Positions 1 to 11,435 of a stretch of DNA of 64,000 nucleotides are shown piece by piece. The DNA lies in NCBI GenBank assembly GCA_037176705.1, contig CM073891.1, positions 91,842,327 through 91,906,326 of the forward strand. The letters run 5' to 3'. Source of the DNA: Molossus alvarezi (lineage: Eukaryota > Chordata > Mammalia > Chiroptera > Molossidae). How positions within the stretch are numbered: the stretch's first letter is position 1; every line of letters starts with the position of its first letter. Below the pieces are notes generated by a model. That model saw only the letters and a list, made by a program, of their open reading frames with translations, had not been told where the DNA came from and searched no databases. A program made the position numbers and the translations under genes.

Positions 1-240
1 TAGAATTATAGTTTTTTGGGAGGCGATGCCTTGTGAGTTCGTTTATGGTCTCTCTGCACATGTAAGTTTTCAGGTTTTTCTTTGAGGACTGTGGATTTTG
101 AATTATGGTTAGAACATCCTTTCCCACTCCAGGTTTATATACGAATTCTCCATAGTTTCTTCTAATATTTCTGTAGTTTCTCAATATTTTTTACAATTAA
201 TCTTTTGCTTATCATTATTAGTTGTAAAATGTGTCAGAAA
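1..240 (-). repeat. Old L1 (L1M-like) fragment
   Basis: The wording around 110-200 (CCTTTCCCACTCC followed by an AT-rich run ending in TTCTGTAGTTTC) resembles the antisense of an ancient L1 ORF2. It has no open frame and no visible ends. The family call is from memory and weak. Confidence 0.3.
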
Positions 241-889
241 AAAATCACTCCAAATTGTATTCCAGGTTTAAGGGAGAACAGAAGTTGGAGTTCAAGGCCC
301 GGAGAGAGATTGGGCTCTGGTGGATGCCTATGAACTTGAGGGGTGTCAGCTAAGTACAAGGGTGAAATGGACATAGAAAGGCCTTGACAGAGACTGGTGT
401 CAGCTCTGAAACATTTCAGGTCCTAGGAGTAGATAAAGCTAGTCCTATGTTTATAGTGCCCCGAAAGAAACTAAAGATAAATTACGTCTGGAGGAATCCT
501 CAGATAAAAGTACTTATACAATTTTGCAAGTACTATATCTATGACATAATAAAAAATATTTAGCATATCAAGGAATATGAGAAACTGGCACTGATTGAAA
601 GAAACCCAGCAGAAACAAGCAACGGAAAAGACTTATGGGGCTCAGGATCTTAGAGCCAACAAAGACCCGAAAACAAAAGTTTATTGTGTTGGGATAAAAT
701 GTGAACTTTAAAATTTGGTAGAGAACTGGACACTGTAAAAATGAAAATATTAGAGTAAACAAATAAAATAACTAAACTTAGAAATAATTGGTAAAGCTTT
801 AGAGGTATATTACATACAGATGAGGACAACATTTGTGAACTAATATATAGGTTAGAAGAAAAAACTTGGAAGAAGCATTGATAGGTCAA
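241..889. other. Unassigned intergenic sequence
   Basis: I see no recognisable repeat or gene here. The short minus-strand open frames at 568-762 and 650-889 are AT-rich, lack motifs and look like chance frames. Confidence 0.4.
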
Positions 890-1413
890 GACTAAAAATA
901 AGTATCACAGCTTTTTTATCCACTCGTCTACTGATGGGCACTTGGGCTGTTTCCAGATCTTGGCTATTGTAAATAGTGCTGCTGTGAACATAGGGGTGCA
1001 TATATTCCTTTCAATTGATGTAAAAAAGTAGGAACTCTTACACTTTGCAACAGCATGAATGGGCCTGGAGATTATTATGCTAGTCCAAATAAGCCAGTCA
1101 GAGAAAGACAAATACCATATGATCTCACTAATATGGAATCTAATGAACAAGATAAAATGATGAACAAACTAGAACCAGAGGCATGGATACATGGAACAGA
1201 CTGAGATGTCAGAGGAAAGAGGGATGGAGGGAACTGGATAAAAGAAGGTGAGGAGATTAGCCAAAGGACATACATGCATCGTAGCCCATGGATACAGACT
1301 CCAGTGTGGTAAATGCCATGGGAAGGGGGTGCAGGGGCTGGGTGGAGGTGGGCAAAGGGGGAAGGAGGATGGAGACAATAAAAAAAGAAATCTAAAAAAA
1401 GATTAAAAATAAG
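890..1413 (+). mobile_element. 5'-inverted (twin-primed) L1
   Basis: The 3' part (about 1022-1400, plus strand) is the L1 ORF2 end and 3' UTR, recognisable by AATAAGCCAGTCAGAGAAAG followed by an A-rich tail. The 5' part (about 903-1020) is L1 ORF2 sequence in the opposite orientation (CTACTGATGGGCACTTGGG, then TTGTAAATAGTGCTGC). The two parts meet at about 1018-1023. Flanks form a 13-bp target-site duplication with one mismatch: GACTAAAAATAAG at 890-902 and GATTAAAAATAAG at 1401-1413. This is the standard signature of twin priming during target-primed reverse transcription. Confidence 0.8.
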
Positions 1414-1549
1414 GAAGAGAATGTAAGATACACAGTAAGTAGGGTTGTTGAGAGAAAGAGAGGGAATACAATAAGAAAAATGGTAAAATGTTAAATGCAG
1501 CTGAATAAAAAACAATTAATTTGAAAATAGTAATGATTACTGGCAGGTG

Positions 1550-2152
1550 ACTTCTCGTGATCTTAAAGATATTGAGACAACATGGATAGACCTGCAGTGG
1601 TGGGAAACTTTTTTTCTGCCAAGGGCCATATGGATATTTATAACATCATTCGCAGGCCATACAAAAATATCAGCTTAAAAATTAGCCTGCTATATTTGGT
1701 CAGGCCAATTTGGTCAGGTGTATGATGTTAGCTGGTATTGATTTTGAGGGTCTTCTGCTGCCTGTGGGGCGGACGTTCCCCTCTGCTGAAGGGTATCATG
1801 CTAAGTAAAATAAGTTAGAGAAAGAAAAATACTGTATGGTTTCACTTATATGAGAAGTCTACAAAAAAATGAAACAAATAAACAAACAAAAATCCCAAAA
1901 CCAACTCATAGAAACAGACCAAAGGGATGGTTGCCAGAAGGGAGGAGGATGAAGAAAGGGGTGAAAAAAGTGACTGGGAATAGAGTCAATAGTATTGTGA
2001 CACGTTTGCATGGTGACAGATGATTACTAGAGTTAGTGTGTGATCACATTGTATAGTATAAAAATATTGAATCATGACATTGCATACCTGAAACCAGTAT
2101 TAATACAACTAACATAATAATTTATGCCAACTATACTTAATTTAAAAAAAAA
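1550..2152 (+). mobile_element. Old 5'-truncated L1, split by a hAT-like element
   Basis: The left part (about 1550-1594, GACAACATGGATAGACCTG) and right part (1789-2152, AAGGGTATCATGCTAAG onward) together give an uninterrupted L1 ORF2 3' end. The 3' UTR and a poly(A) run at 2142-2150 follow. The intervening 1595-1788 is annotated separately. The reading frame is not maintained. Confidence 0.7.
1595..1788. mobile_element. hAT-like non-autonomous DNA transposon
   Basis: It starts CAGTGGTGGGAAACT and ends CGTTCCCCTCTGCTG, which is an imperfect inverted repeat of the start. The CAGTGGTGGG terminus and the GGGCCATATGGATATTTAT internal stretch are typical of mammalian hAT-type MITEs. There is no coding capacity. 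The flanking 8-mers TAGACCTG and AAGGGTAT do not match, so the expected 8-bp duplication is decayed or absent. Confidence 0.6.
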
Positions 2153-2305
2153 TGAAATGATTATCTCAAAATGTTAACCAAAAGTCTATTGAGTGAAAAA
2201 ATTCATTGGGAATAAAGGTTATTGAACACATTTTTAGATGAACAATAACTATGAACACTTGTCATCTGTAACATGCCACCAAGGAAAAATGCTAAAGGTT
2301 TTTTT

Positions 2306-2545
2306 AACCCTCACCCAAGGACATTTTTCCATTTTTGTTCAGATAGAGTGGGAGGGAGAGAGAGGAAGAGAGGGAGAGAGAGAAACATCACCGTGAAAGG
2401 GGCACGTTGAGTGGCTGCCTCCTGCACAACCCCAACTGGGGCCAGGGACAAACTGCAACTGAGGTAAGTGCCCTTAGCGGGAACCGAACCCTGGTCTTTC
2501 TGGACCATGGGCCGACGCTCTAACTGCTGAACCAAATCGGCCAGG
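2306..2545 (-). mobile_element. Ves SINE
   Basis: Complete minus-strand Ves: tRNA-like head at the high-coordinate end (GCCCTGGCCGATTTGG in sense), GA/CT-rich body, and tail antisense CCTCACCCAAGGACATTTTTCC. It is flanked by a perfect 15-bp duplication, GCTAAAGGTTTTTTT, at 2291-2305 and 2546-2560. It landed at the A-tail end of the adjacent L1. Confidence 0.93.
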
Positions 2546-2560
2546 GCTAAAGGTTTTTTT

Positions 2561-3735
2561 TAAACTACATTTATTGGGGTGATATTAGTTAATTGGATCA
2601 TATAGGTTTCAGGTGTACATTTCTATGATACATCATTTGTGTATTGCATTGTGTGACCACCACCCAAAGTCAAACCTTTTTCTGTCACCATACATTTGAC
2701 CCCCTTTACCTTTTTCTAACCCCTAACCCCCTTCCCTCTGGTAACCATCATACTGTTGTCTGTGTCTATGAGTTTTTTTGTTTATTTTTCTTGTTTGTTC
2801 ATTTTTTCTTTCACTTTTATATCCCACATATGAGTGAAATGATACAGATCTTTACTTTTTTTTAATCCTCACCCGAGGACATTTTTCAATATTTTGTTCA
2901 GATAGACTGGGAGGGAGAGAGAGAGAGAGAGAATCATTGATGTGAAAGGGACACATCGAGTGGTTGCCACCTGCACGACCCAACCAGGGCCAGGAACAAA
3001 CTACAATCAAGGTACCTGACCTTAGCGGGAACTGAACCCGGGTCTCTCTGGACCACAGGCCGATGCTCTAACCGCTGAGCCAAACTGGCCAAGGCCAGTT
3101 CTTTACTTTTTCTGTCTGACTTATTTTACCTAGCATGATATTCTCAAGATTCATTTCATATTGTTGCAAATGGCAGTATTTCATCTTTTCTTATGGCTGA
3201 GTGTATATGTACCACATCTTCTTTAACCAATCCTCTATCAAAGGACACTTTGGTTGTTTTCATGTCTTGGCCATCATGAACAATGCTGCAATTAAGAAAG
3301 GAGTGCATATATCTTTGCGAAGAAATATTTTCAAAATTTTCAAGTATATACCTAGAAGAGGGGTTGCTGGGTCATATAGTAGCTCTATTAATTTTTTGAG
3401 GAAACTCCATGTTTTCCATAGTGGCTGTACTAGTTTACATTCTCACCAGCAGTGAATGAGGTTTATTTTTTTCCTTCTACAACTTCTACACTTGTTATTA
3501 CTTGTCTTGTTGATAATAGTCATTATAACAGGTGTGAGGTGGTGGTATCTCACTGTATTTTTTATTTTCCTTGATAGTGTAGTTGAGCATCTTCTCATAT
3601 TATCTATTGGCCATCTGTGTGTCTTCTTGGGAGAAGTGTCTGTTCAGATCCTCTGCCCATTTTTAAATTGGGTTGTTGTTTGGAGTTGAGTGTATGAGTA
3701 CTTTATATATTTTGTATGTTAACCCCTTGTCAGAG
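2561..3735 (-). mobile_element. 5'-truncated L1 (3' UTR and ORF2 end)
   Basis: On the minus strand this reads ORF2 C-terminal region then 3' UTR. Diagnostic antisense phrases are CAAAGGACACTTTGGTTG at 3239 and the ATCCTCTGCCCATTTTTAAA block near 3650. Poly(T) at 2554-2561 marks the 3' end. A Ves SINE is inserted at 2861-3099. ORF2 is broken by stops and frameshifts. Confidence 0.82.
2861..3099 (-). mobile_element. Ves SINE nested in L1
   Basis: Full-length Ves on the minus strand. It has a 12-bp duplication, TCTTTACTTTTT, at 2849-2860 and 3100-3111. It interrupts the L1 3' region, so it is younger than that L1. Confidence 0.92.
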
Positions 3736-3919
3736 CTGTTATGGGAGATTCAGCTAATGGGTTTTAGTCAGGCAAAAGAGAAACTTTTCCATATGGAAAC
3801 TCAGAGATATAGGATAAAATAAAGAACAATGGAAATAGAAATTATGTGATCAAACGACTTTAATTTTCATTTCTATTTTAATCTAAGTTCTACAGTTAGA
3901 TGATTTTAGTCTGACTGAT

Positions 3920-4734
3920 TTATTTTTTCATGATTTCTCCAGCAATTTCCTCAAGAAATTTCATGGTATTTCTAGGACTAGTGTATGCTACATTTTCAGA
4001 ACAGTTTGTCTGGATAATAAATCCTGGGCTTATACTTTCTCTCTTTGATGATCTTTTAGTATTGCTCCCCTCTATTATGATATTATCTATTGCTGCAGAG
4101 AAATTTGAAGCCTGCCTTATTCTATTTTTACTTTCTGCTATTTGCATCTTTATTGTGAAGGCATAATAACTTGACTGGGGTATATAGCTCAGTGTTGATC
4201 AGTCTGGCTCACTTTGATCTAGCTGACAGTGTGCTCGTCCAGGATTTATATTCAATGAATATTTTTCTGAATTTGAATATTTAAATATTACAGATTTTTG
4301 TTTAATTTTTTTCCCTTTGGAGACTTCAATTATGAATGCATTGACTTGTGTTGCCTGTATTCTGTATTTATTACAGTCTCTAAATTCTTCTAAACTTTAA
4401 TTCCATTTGTTTATATTTGGTACTTAAATCTGTACTCTCTATTTTGCTTACTTTATTTTCAGCAGTTTCTGTTCTCCTTTTATGTTCCTTCAAAATTTGT
4501 CTTCATTTTTATGATTGATTTTTTTCCTTTGATTTCTTTTCTAAGTTCTAACAGCTTACACACTATTTCCCCTGAAATCTTTGTCCTGAGTTCTTTTATT
4601 TCTGCTTTGTGACTCCCTTCACAAAAGAATGACTGCACGGAGGTTTGTTTAAGTTGTGACAAAATAGCTGGTACACTTTTCATCTTGCCTATGGATTTAC
4701 TTTCTGGTGAATGGTCTTTTGCTGCTATTTCTCA
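3920..4734 (-). pseudogene. Decayed coding relic of unknown origin
   Basis: Three minus-strand open segments follow one another with frame changes. Positions 4734-4480 give about 84 codons and contain HKAEIKELRTKISGEI. A +1-type shift continues with about 32 Lys/Glu-rich codons (AENKVSKIESTDLSTKYKQM). Positions 4387-3920 form one 156-codon frame broken only by TGA at 4201-4199, ending FLEEIAGEIMKK and a stop. The composition suggests a coiled-coil protein. I do not recognise the family. It is not the L1 ORF1 seen elsewhere in this window. It could be a processed pseudogene or an ancient retroelement ORF. Confidence 0.4.
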
Positions 4735-4954
4735 CTCTTTTTTAAATTTATTTTTATAATATACTCTAAATACTTGGTTTAGATATGCCACTTCTGCCTG
4801 GTTTCTAGACCTTTTGTTGGCTTATTCTTATTTTTATAGTGCTGTCCAAAATAAAATATTTTCAAATCACTATGTGAATTTTTGTGTATGCTCCTTTTGA
4901 GTTTATTTATCATTTCCTTCCATATATTTGCAGTGTTGTCATTGTATGTTGATA

Positions 4955-5265
4955 TTGCACTAAGCTCTGGGGTGTAATAATTAACAGTAAAGGCTGTTTT
5001 CATATAGCTTATAAGATTAGTAAAGGAAAACAAATAATTGAATTCAATACAGTGCATGCTATATGTACTATAAGAGAAGAAATGTAGGATACTATGGAAA
5101 CACATACTGAGAATATGAAACATTTAGATTCTTATATGTCCTTGCATATTTTAGGAAGAATAACAGATTCTCCCATAAGTTTCTAATGTGAGGAAGAGTC
5201 ATGAAACTATTCCTGGAGGAAGGAATATCTAAACTGAGTTTCAAATTGAACTAAGAGTGTTCTAA
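4955..5265 (+). repeat. L2-like ancient LINE fragment
   Basis: The run from CTCTGGGGTGTAATAATTAAC through GGATACTATGGAAACACA to CCTGGAGGAAGGAATATC follows the order of an ancient LINE (L2-type) segment that I know from mammalian genomes. It is strongly diverged with no open frame. The family call is tentative. Confidence 0.4.
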
Positions 5266-6344
5266 GCTGAAGTAACTACGATAATATATAGAGGCAAGTA
5301 AAAGCACCCCCCCCCCCCAAAAAAAGCACAGTATTGGCAGATGAATGAGTTTCATTGCTCTGTTTCCATTTTATGAATCCACCAATAAACATATGGAACT
5401 CCTCATTTTAGAAGCACAATTTGGATTTTAAATAGAATTTATCAATCCCTGTTAGAATTGTCTTCAGAACCAGGAAACAAATGCAAATAGTTATAAAAAT
5501 TCTCCCCGTTTAAGAGGCTTCAGATTAATAGTTAATATTTAGAGTTAGCAAATTGTAGGTAAGCTAGGGTCCTCTGGCTGAAGTTCCAATTAGGATTTGG
5601 AAATTTTTTTCTTTGGACAATCCTTGTTGGTTAATGCTCCTGTTGTTATTCTTAGTAGCTATCCTATTGTGAATCATTTTCCAGCAGGATCCGTGCAGTC
5701 TCTGCCTAGCACCTGCTCCAGCTGAACTTCGAAGTTTAAAATATCTGTAGACTGAAGGGAAAGCAGCTGCGAGGGCCTTCAGTATTATCCCTTTAAAAGC
5801 AAGATTTTAGGCCCTCATATGTGGCTTCTTGCAGTTTTACAACATAGGCTGCTATTAATCTTTGTTTATCTTCAGCATTTATCACCTGCATGAGACTGTA
5901 TTATCTTTCCCAATGTCTATAGGGAATGATAGTGTTTTTGTCCAGGGGCTGTCAGCTAATTGCCACTATTATAGTATACATCTGGTGAGTTTCCAGCTTG
6001 TCAGTTGCTGTGTAGCACTCAGGCTGGCTTGCTAGATACTTTAGTTTGTGTCTGGGTTTAGAGAAAGAACACAAACATTAACTAATGTATCATCTTTATG
6101 CAACAAATGTCAAAATCTTGTTATGATTAAATCCTTTGAGTATTCCTTTATGTATGAAAAGGAAAACATACTTGGGCAACTGTAAATGTGTGTTTTTTAT
6201 TTTTAGAGTGGAAGCTACACCTTCTAAATAGAAACTACTTAATTGGTTTGGCAAGGAAAAAAAAAAACTGTTATAAGAAAATCAGAACAACTGGTCCGTG
6301 GTCATTTCCATTTATTCTGTTTCCAAATAAAAGGGTTTGGGTAG
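5266..6344. other. Unassigned sequence, possible conserved non-coding block
   Basis: There are no recent insertions. A C11/A7 homopolymer lies at 5309-5326. Positions 5580-6050 have balanced composition, lack repeat signatures and read like conserved non-coding DNA, for example around CCCTTTAAAAGCAAGATTTT at 5790. There is no coding evidence. Confidence 0.3.
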
Positions 6345-6840
6345 AATTTTCTTCCTTTTTATGGCTGAGTAGTATTCCATTGTGTAAATATACAATAGCT
6401 GTTTTATACACTCATCTACTGATGGACACTTGGGCTGCTTCCAAATCTTTGCGATTGCATGAATGGACCTGGAGAGCATTGTGCTAAATGAAATAAGCCA
6501 GTCAGAGAAAGACAAGTACCATATGTTTTCACTCATATGTGGAATCTAATGAACAAACTGAACTAACAAGCAAAATAGAGATAGACGTACAGATAGAGAG
6601 CAGGCAGACAGCTTGTGGGGATGTAAAGGTGTTGGGGGAGTGATGAAGGGATTGAGCAAATAAGAAAAAAGGGAGAAAGGACTCATGGACTCAGACAACA
6701 GTGTGGTGACTGTGGGGGATGGGGGTGGGTGGAGGTGGAAAAGGGTGTACCAGTGATAAATGATGATGGAAAAAAATAATAAAATAAGATAAAGGGGAAA
6801 AAATTAACTAAAGTAAAACATAAAACAGCCCCCCCCCAAA
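6345..6840 (+). mobile_element. 5'-inverted (twin-primed) L1
   Basis: The 3' part (about 6450-6790, plus) is the L1 ORF2 end and 3' UTR: GCATGAATGGACCTGG, AATAAGCCAGTCAGAGAAAG, then A-rich tail. The 5' part (about 6349-6447) is antisense L1 ORF2: TATGGCTGAGTAGTATTCC, CTACTGATGGACACTTGGG. The junction is at about 6447-6451. I could not identify a duplication. It is the same kind of structure as 890-1413, with a different breakpoint. Confidence 0.75.
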
Positions 6841-7343
6841 AAAAACACAAATATAAGAGTTTGATACTTTTTATACCTGGGGGCATATACCTGCAGAGAC
6901 TAGAAACTTGCAAATTATAATGAACTGCAAACAATAGTGTGAATTCAGTAGATAAGAATACAATATTCTTATATTAGAATAAGAGACTAATCTGACAAAC
7001 ACGAGTTAAGCTGTTTTATAAAACTGTAATTCTGGTTAAAAAAGTATTGTGGGTGAATAAAGGAAAGCTAAAAATGGTAATATTTCGTTCCCAGAAACAA
7101 ATCCCAAAGCCCTTGAGGGTCAAACTTGGGAAAGAAGAGATAATAGGGGTGCCAAATAAGTGAACTTATAAGATATTGTCATTAAATTTCTGTTTCTGAG
7201 CTTGTAGGTTGTTTGAAGCTATTTCTTTCATGTGCACTTTAATAGTGATATGGGAATAGCTTCTACCCTTCTTCTTCCCCATCACCTGGATTTTTAGAGG
7301 TCTATTTTACCTAGATTTTTATTTTTATTTTTTTTATGTTGCA
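6841..7343. other. Unassigned sequence
   Basis: AT-rich sequence without a recognisable gene or repeat. Confidence 0.35.
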
Positions 7344-7475
7344 TAGTGTGGTGCTAAAGAAGCTCTTGAACTTGGCTGCCTCAGTTCAAATATTGGTCTG
7401 CCACTTACTAGTTGTGTGACCTTGGGCCGGTTAATAGCTCTTGTTTCAGTTTCCTCATCTTGTTGCCAGTAAAAC
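7344..7475 (+). repeat. MIR SINE
   Basis: It contains the MIR core in order: tRNA-derived head, CTGCCACTTACTAG, TTGTGTGACCTTGGGC and CAGTTTCCTCATCTTG. It is an ancient mammalian tRNA-SINE and is diverged. Confidence 0.88.
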
Positions 7476-8709
7476 TGATTCCTGTGGTGTCTTGAGAAAG
7501 GGATTTCAAAGGGAACACCCCGGGAGAAGTTTAAACATAGTGGCAGGATATATTGGGGTAAAGGGGCATAATACTAGGGAGGTAGAGGGAGGGAGGGCTT
7601 TAGCAGCGATTGTTGCAAGACCCTTGATAACCATCCATATATTTTCTTGGTTTTCAGAAATAGGCAGGATTGTTTCTAATTACCCAATCTACTTCCTGTT
7701 TTTTCCCCCCAGAGATGGTGCTGGGCCCTCTGGGAAATCACTCCCTTTCCTTGACCTTCTGGGATTTCCTGCCATCATCCAATCTGATTCTTTTCCCATA
7801 TTTTCTCAGGTTAGGCTACATCCCTTTGCGTGGCCATTTAATGCATCCAAGTAGAAAGACCTCCCCCTGAGCCATATTGGCTTCTACTGGCCATGCACCC
7901 AACAGAGGAATTGACCCGCTGATAATGCTGGTACCAAAGCCGTTGTTCCCTGGGGAGATGCTTCCAGGGATTGCTCTTGGATTAAATCCAGAGGGTGGAG
8001 AATCGGGTGGTCTCCTGGGAAGGCTGTGACTGTTGCAACTTCCTAGTGACGCAGAATCCCTAGTAGATTATGCTTAATATCTCATTTAGCTCCCTAGTTT
8101 ATTAGGCTTAATGTCCAATCACTTTTGCTCCCTCCTTTTATTAATAATAACTAACTGCCTATGCTAACAAACTGAAAGTGGTATGATAATAAATAGAACT
8201 GATTTTATAGAGCCACTGAGAATAAATTCCTTCCCTTCCCTCCCTCTCTTCCTCCCTTCCATCCATCCCACAGTAAACACACTGTAACTTTCATGATCAT
8301 TATCCTTATTTTTCCTATAAGTGAATCTACAATGGTTTCAGATCAGCTTTCTCTCACATGTTCTACTGATCCACAGGAAAGGTCTTTTTAATGAGCTGAC
8401 TCTGGAGCTGTAAGTGATGCTTAACAAGGCCTTGCTCATTTTGCATTTTTGGCACAAGTATCTTCTGCCTCTGCCTTTTAGGCTTTTCAGTTAACTGTGC
8501 CCCCTTTAACCTCAGGAGACATATAGTTTTCTGGGTAGTGCTGTAGAAAACCTTTTAACTAGGCTTAAGGTTAGAAGGCGGTCCCATATGGTACTGGAAA
8601 CCAGTGGAAGCTGCCATAAGTTACAAGTATGGAAAAGGAAGAAGAGAAATCTGTTGTTATTTGGGATAGAATTTTTATATACATAAAAACCTAAAACAAA
8701 ATATTGAAT
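7476..8709. other. Unassigned sequence
   Basis: Moderate GC. The 137-codon plus frame at 7441-7854 begins inside the MIR and shows no family motif, so I do not call it a gene. A pyrimidine-rich (TTCC/CTCC)n tract lies at about 8226-8270. Confidence 0.35.
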
Positions 8710-9192
8710 AGAGAAGTACATTTCATATTTGTTGCCCTATTCCACTGACAACAAATATTATTCTGTTCAGTGCAATGTTGAGTAAGTGTGGTGATAGTGG
8801 AGTTACAAACTTTTCTGTCTAGATTTGTTTATTGTTTTCTAACTTTACAAATATGGATTCATTTACTTTAACAGGTAAGGACCTATTGATATTTTCAAAG
8901 TTGAATTTAAAAAATAATTTGTTCAGTTTCTCAAATTTTCAAATTTATTGGCATAAAGTTGTTCTTACTATTTTTTAATGTTTGTGGGATATGTAACGTC
9001 CCCTTTCCATTTGTAATACGTATTGTTATTATCTTTTATTTTCTTGAGCAGACTTGCCAGGGGTACATCATTTTATTAGCCTTTTTAAAGAACATGATTT
9101 CAGTGTTTTATTTTTCTATTGTATGTTTGTTTTCCATTTCATTGATTTCTGTTTTTAGTTTTATTACTTTTTTTTTCTGTTGGTGATGTTTA

Positions 9193-9554
<362 letters not shown>

Positions 9555-10110
9555 TGTTGGTGATGTTTAGTATGTTGTTCTTTCCCTCGTTTTTGATATA
9601 AAGGAATACAGCATTGATATTCAGCCTTTCTACTTTTATAATACTTACATGGAAGTTTTATGAGTCCGTCTAAGCAATCCTTATGTGTTTCCCACAAGTT
9701 TTATTATATCACATTTTAAACACTTTCTAATTTCCTTTCTAATTATTTGATTTTTATGGCTGTTTTGATACGTGCTACTAAATATCCAAAATTTGGTAAG
9801 TTTTTATATATATTTTTAATTTTTTACCTAATTTTATTCTAATCAAAGAATATATTCTGTATCTTATGTATCAATTCAATCATGTGAAATTTGTTGAGTC
9901 TTGATTTGCATTGCGTTATATGGCCTATTATATAAAATGTTTCTGAGTAGATATAAATGAAGTTCTATTGTTAGGGGCAGTGTTCCATATCTGTTATGCT
10001 TTTTCCAATTGTGTTTTTCAAATCTGACATTTTTTTGGTTGTTTGGTTTTCTTTTCTATTAATTATAATGTGATTTATGTTAATACATTTCACTATTTTT
10101 GGAATTTGTC

Positions 10111-10930
10111 TATTTTCTTTTTCAGTTGTGTAAGACTTTGCTGTACTGACCCAAGTTGGTGGATCCTTTGCCCACTGCATATAGGGAGGCCATATTTTGA
10201 AGCAACAGGTTTTCACAGAGAAAATTTTTTGTGTGTGAGGCAGTCAGAAGAGACAAAGAGAAAGCCCAAATCCATCTCCCTGAATAAAGATGTGAAGCAA
10301 ATTTAAAGAATAAGGTGAAGAGGGGCTATGCATATTCATTAATTCTAATTCAGGGTGTCTGATTGGATAGTTTTGAACAAAGCCATAGAAGGTAAGTATC
10401 GTGATAGAAGGCAGGAGAGAACTAAGTAACTTCCATCCGGCAGAGTTTGTTTGGTCAGTCCTATATGTGTCTATATTTGTTGAAGGCACTGGATCTTCTT
10501 TATTGATGGACATCTTGCTTTTTTAAAGGGTTCTGGGTGGCAAACGGCAGTACTTCTATTACTTGAGTTCTGACAACCTTGGTTCTTTTATGTTCTTGAA
10601 GTTATTTTGGGGTCATTTGGCTGCTAACTGCACCTGTGCACCTGCTCAAGCTTCTGGACCAGTTTGATCCAGTAGGTCTGGTAGTCTCTGGAGGCTATGA
10701 GGCAACCTGGTCTTATCATTGGGAAAAGCACTAAAAACAAACACACACACACACACAAAAAACTAGAAAGAAAAAATTATTAAGGTCTGGTTTCAGTGTT
10801 AGGTCCCCCAGAGGCTACCAGTTTCAGTATGAGGGCATTTTCATTGCCTCACCTATTCCGGTGTTATACTATTAAGTCCATACAAATTTATAATTGCTAT
10901 CTCTTTCAGTTGAATTAATCTTTTTATTAC
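10111..10930. other. Unassigned sequence
   Basis: Mixed-composition sequence of the kind seen in old LTR or internal ERV DNA, but I cannot name it. A short (CA)n lies at 10740-10757. There is no coding evidence. Confidence 0.3.
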
Positions 10931-11435
10931 TGTGATGATTAATTGTATGTATCAGCTTGACTGGGTAATGGGTGCCTAGTTATTTGGTCCAACATTATTG
11001 TGTGTGTCTGTGAGGGTGTTTTAGGATGACATTGACACTTGAATTGGTGAAATGATTAAAGTAGATTGCCTTCCCCAGAATGGGCAGACTTCATATAATT
11101 AGTGGAAAGTCTCAGTAGAGCAAAAGTTTGACCCTACCCAGAGTAATAGGTAACTCCTCTTGCCTAATTGCCTTATAGATCTTTGCATTTGTCAGCCTCT
11201 CTAACTGTGTGAGCCAATTCCTTATAAATCTCTTTCCCTCCCTAACCCCTCCTCTCTAGATAGAAATAGATGATATCCATAGATAGATATAGCCATAGAT
11301 GATGATGTAGATATATAGATATAGATGATGATATATAGATATAGATATAGATATAGATATAGATATAGATATAGATATAGATATAGATATAGATCCTACT
11401 GGTTCTGTTTCTCTGGAGAACCCTTTTTCGAAGTA
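10931..11435 (+). mobile_element. Solo MLT2-like (ERVL) LTR
   Basis: It begins TGTGATGATTAATTGTATGT and continues CAGCTTGACTGGG, GTGTGTCTGTGAGGGTGTTT, TGTGTGAGCCAATTCCTTATAA and ATCTCTTT. It ends near GGTTCTGTTTCTCTGGAGAA. This order matches MLT2-type LTRs of endogenous retrovirus-L. No internal gag/pol sequence adjoins it, so it is a solo LTR. A hexamer repeat has expanded just before its 3' end. Confidence 0.82.
11333..11394. repeat. (ATAGAT)n microsatellite
   Basis: Near-perfect period-6 repeat of about ten units within the LTR 3' region, where MLT2-type LTRs often carry a short AT-rich repeat. Imperfect GATGAT and TAGATA units precede it from about 11262. Confidence 0.95.

Noticed and set aside
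7441..7854. 137-codon plus-strand frame
   Set aside because: It begins in a MIR element, has no family motif, and no splice or promoter context supports it.
10111..10930. Possible retroviral internal region
   Set aside because: The wording has an LTR/ERV feel but I could find no motif, primer-binding site or paired LTR to support it.
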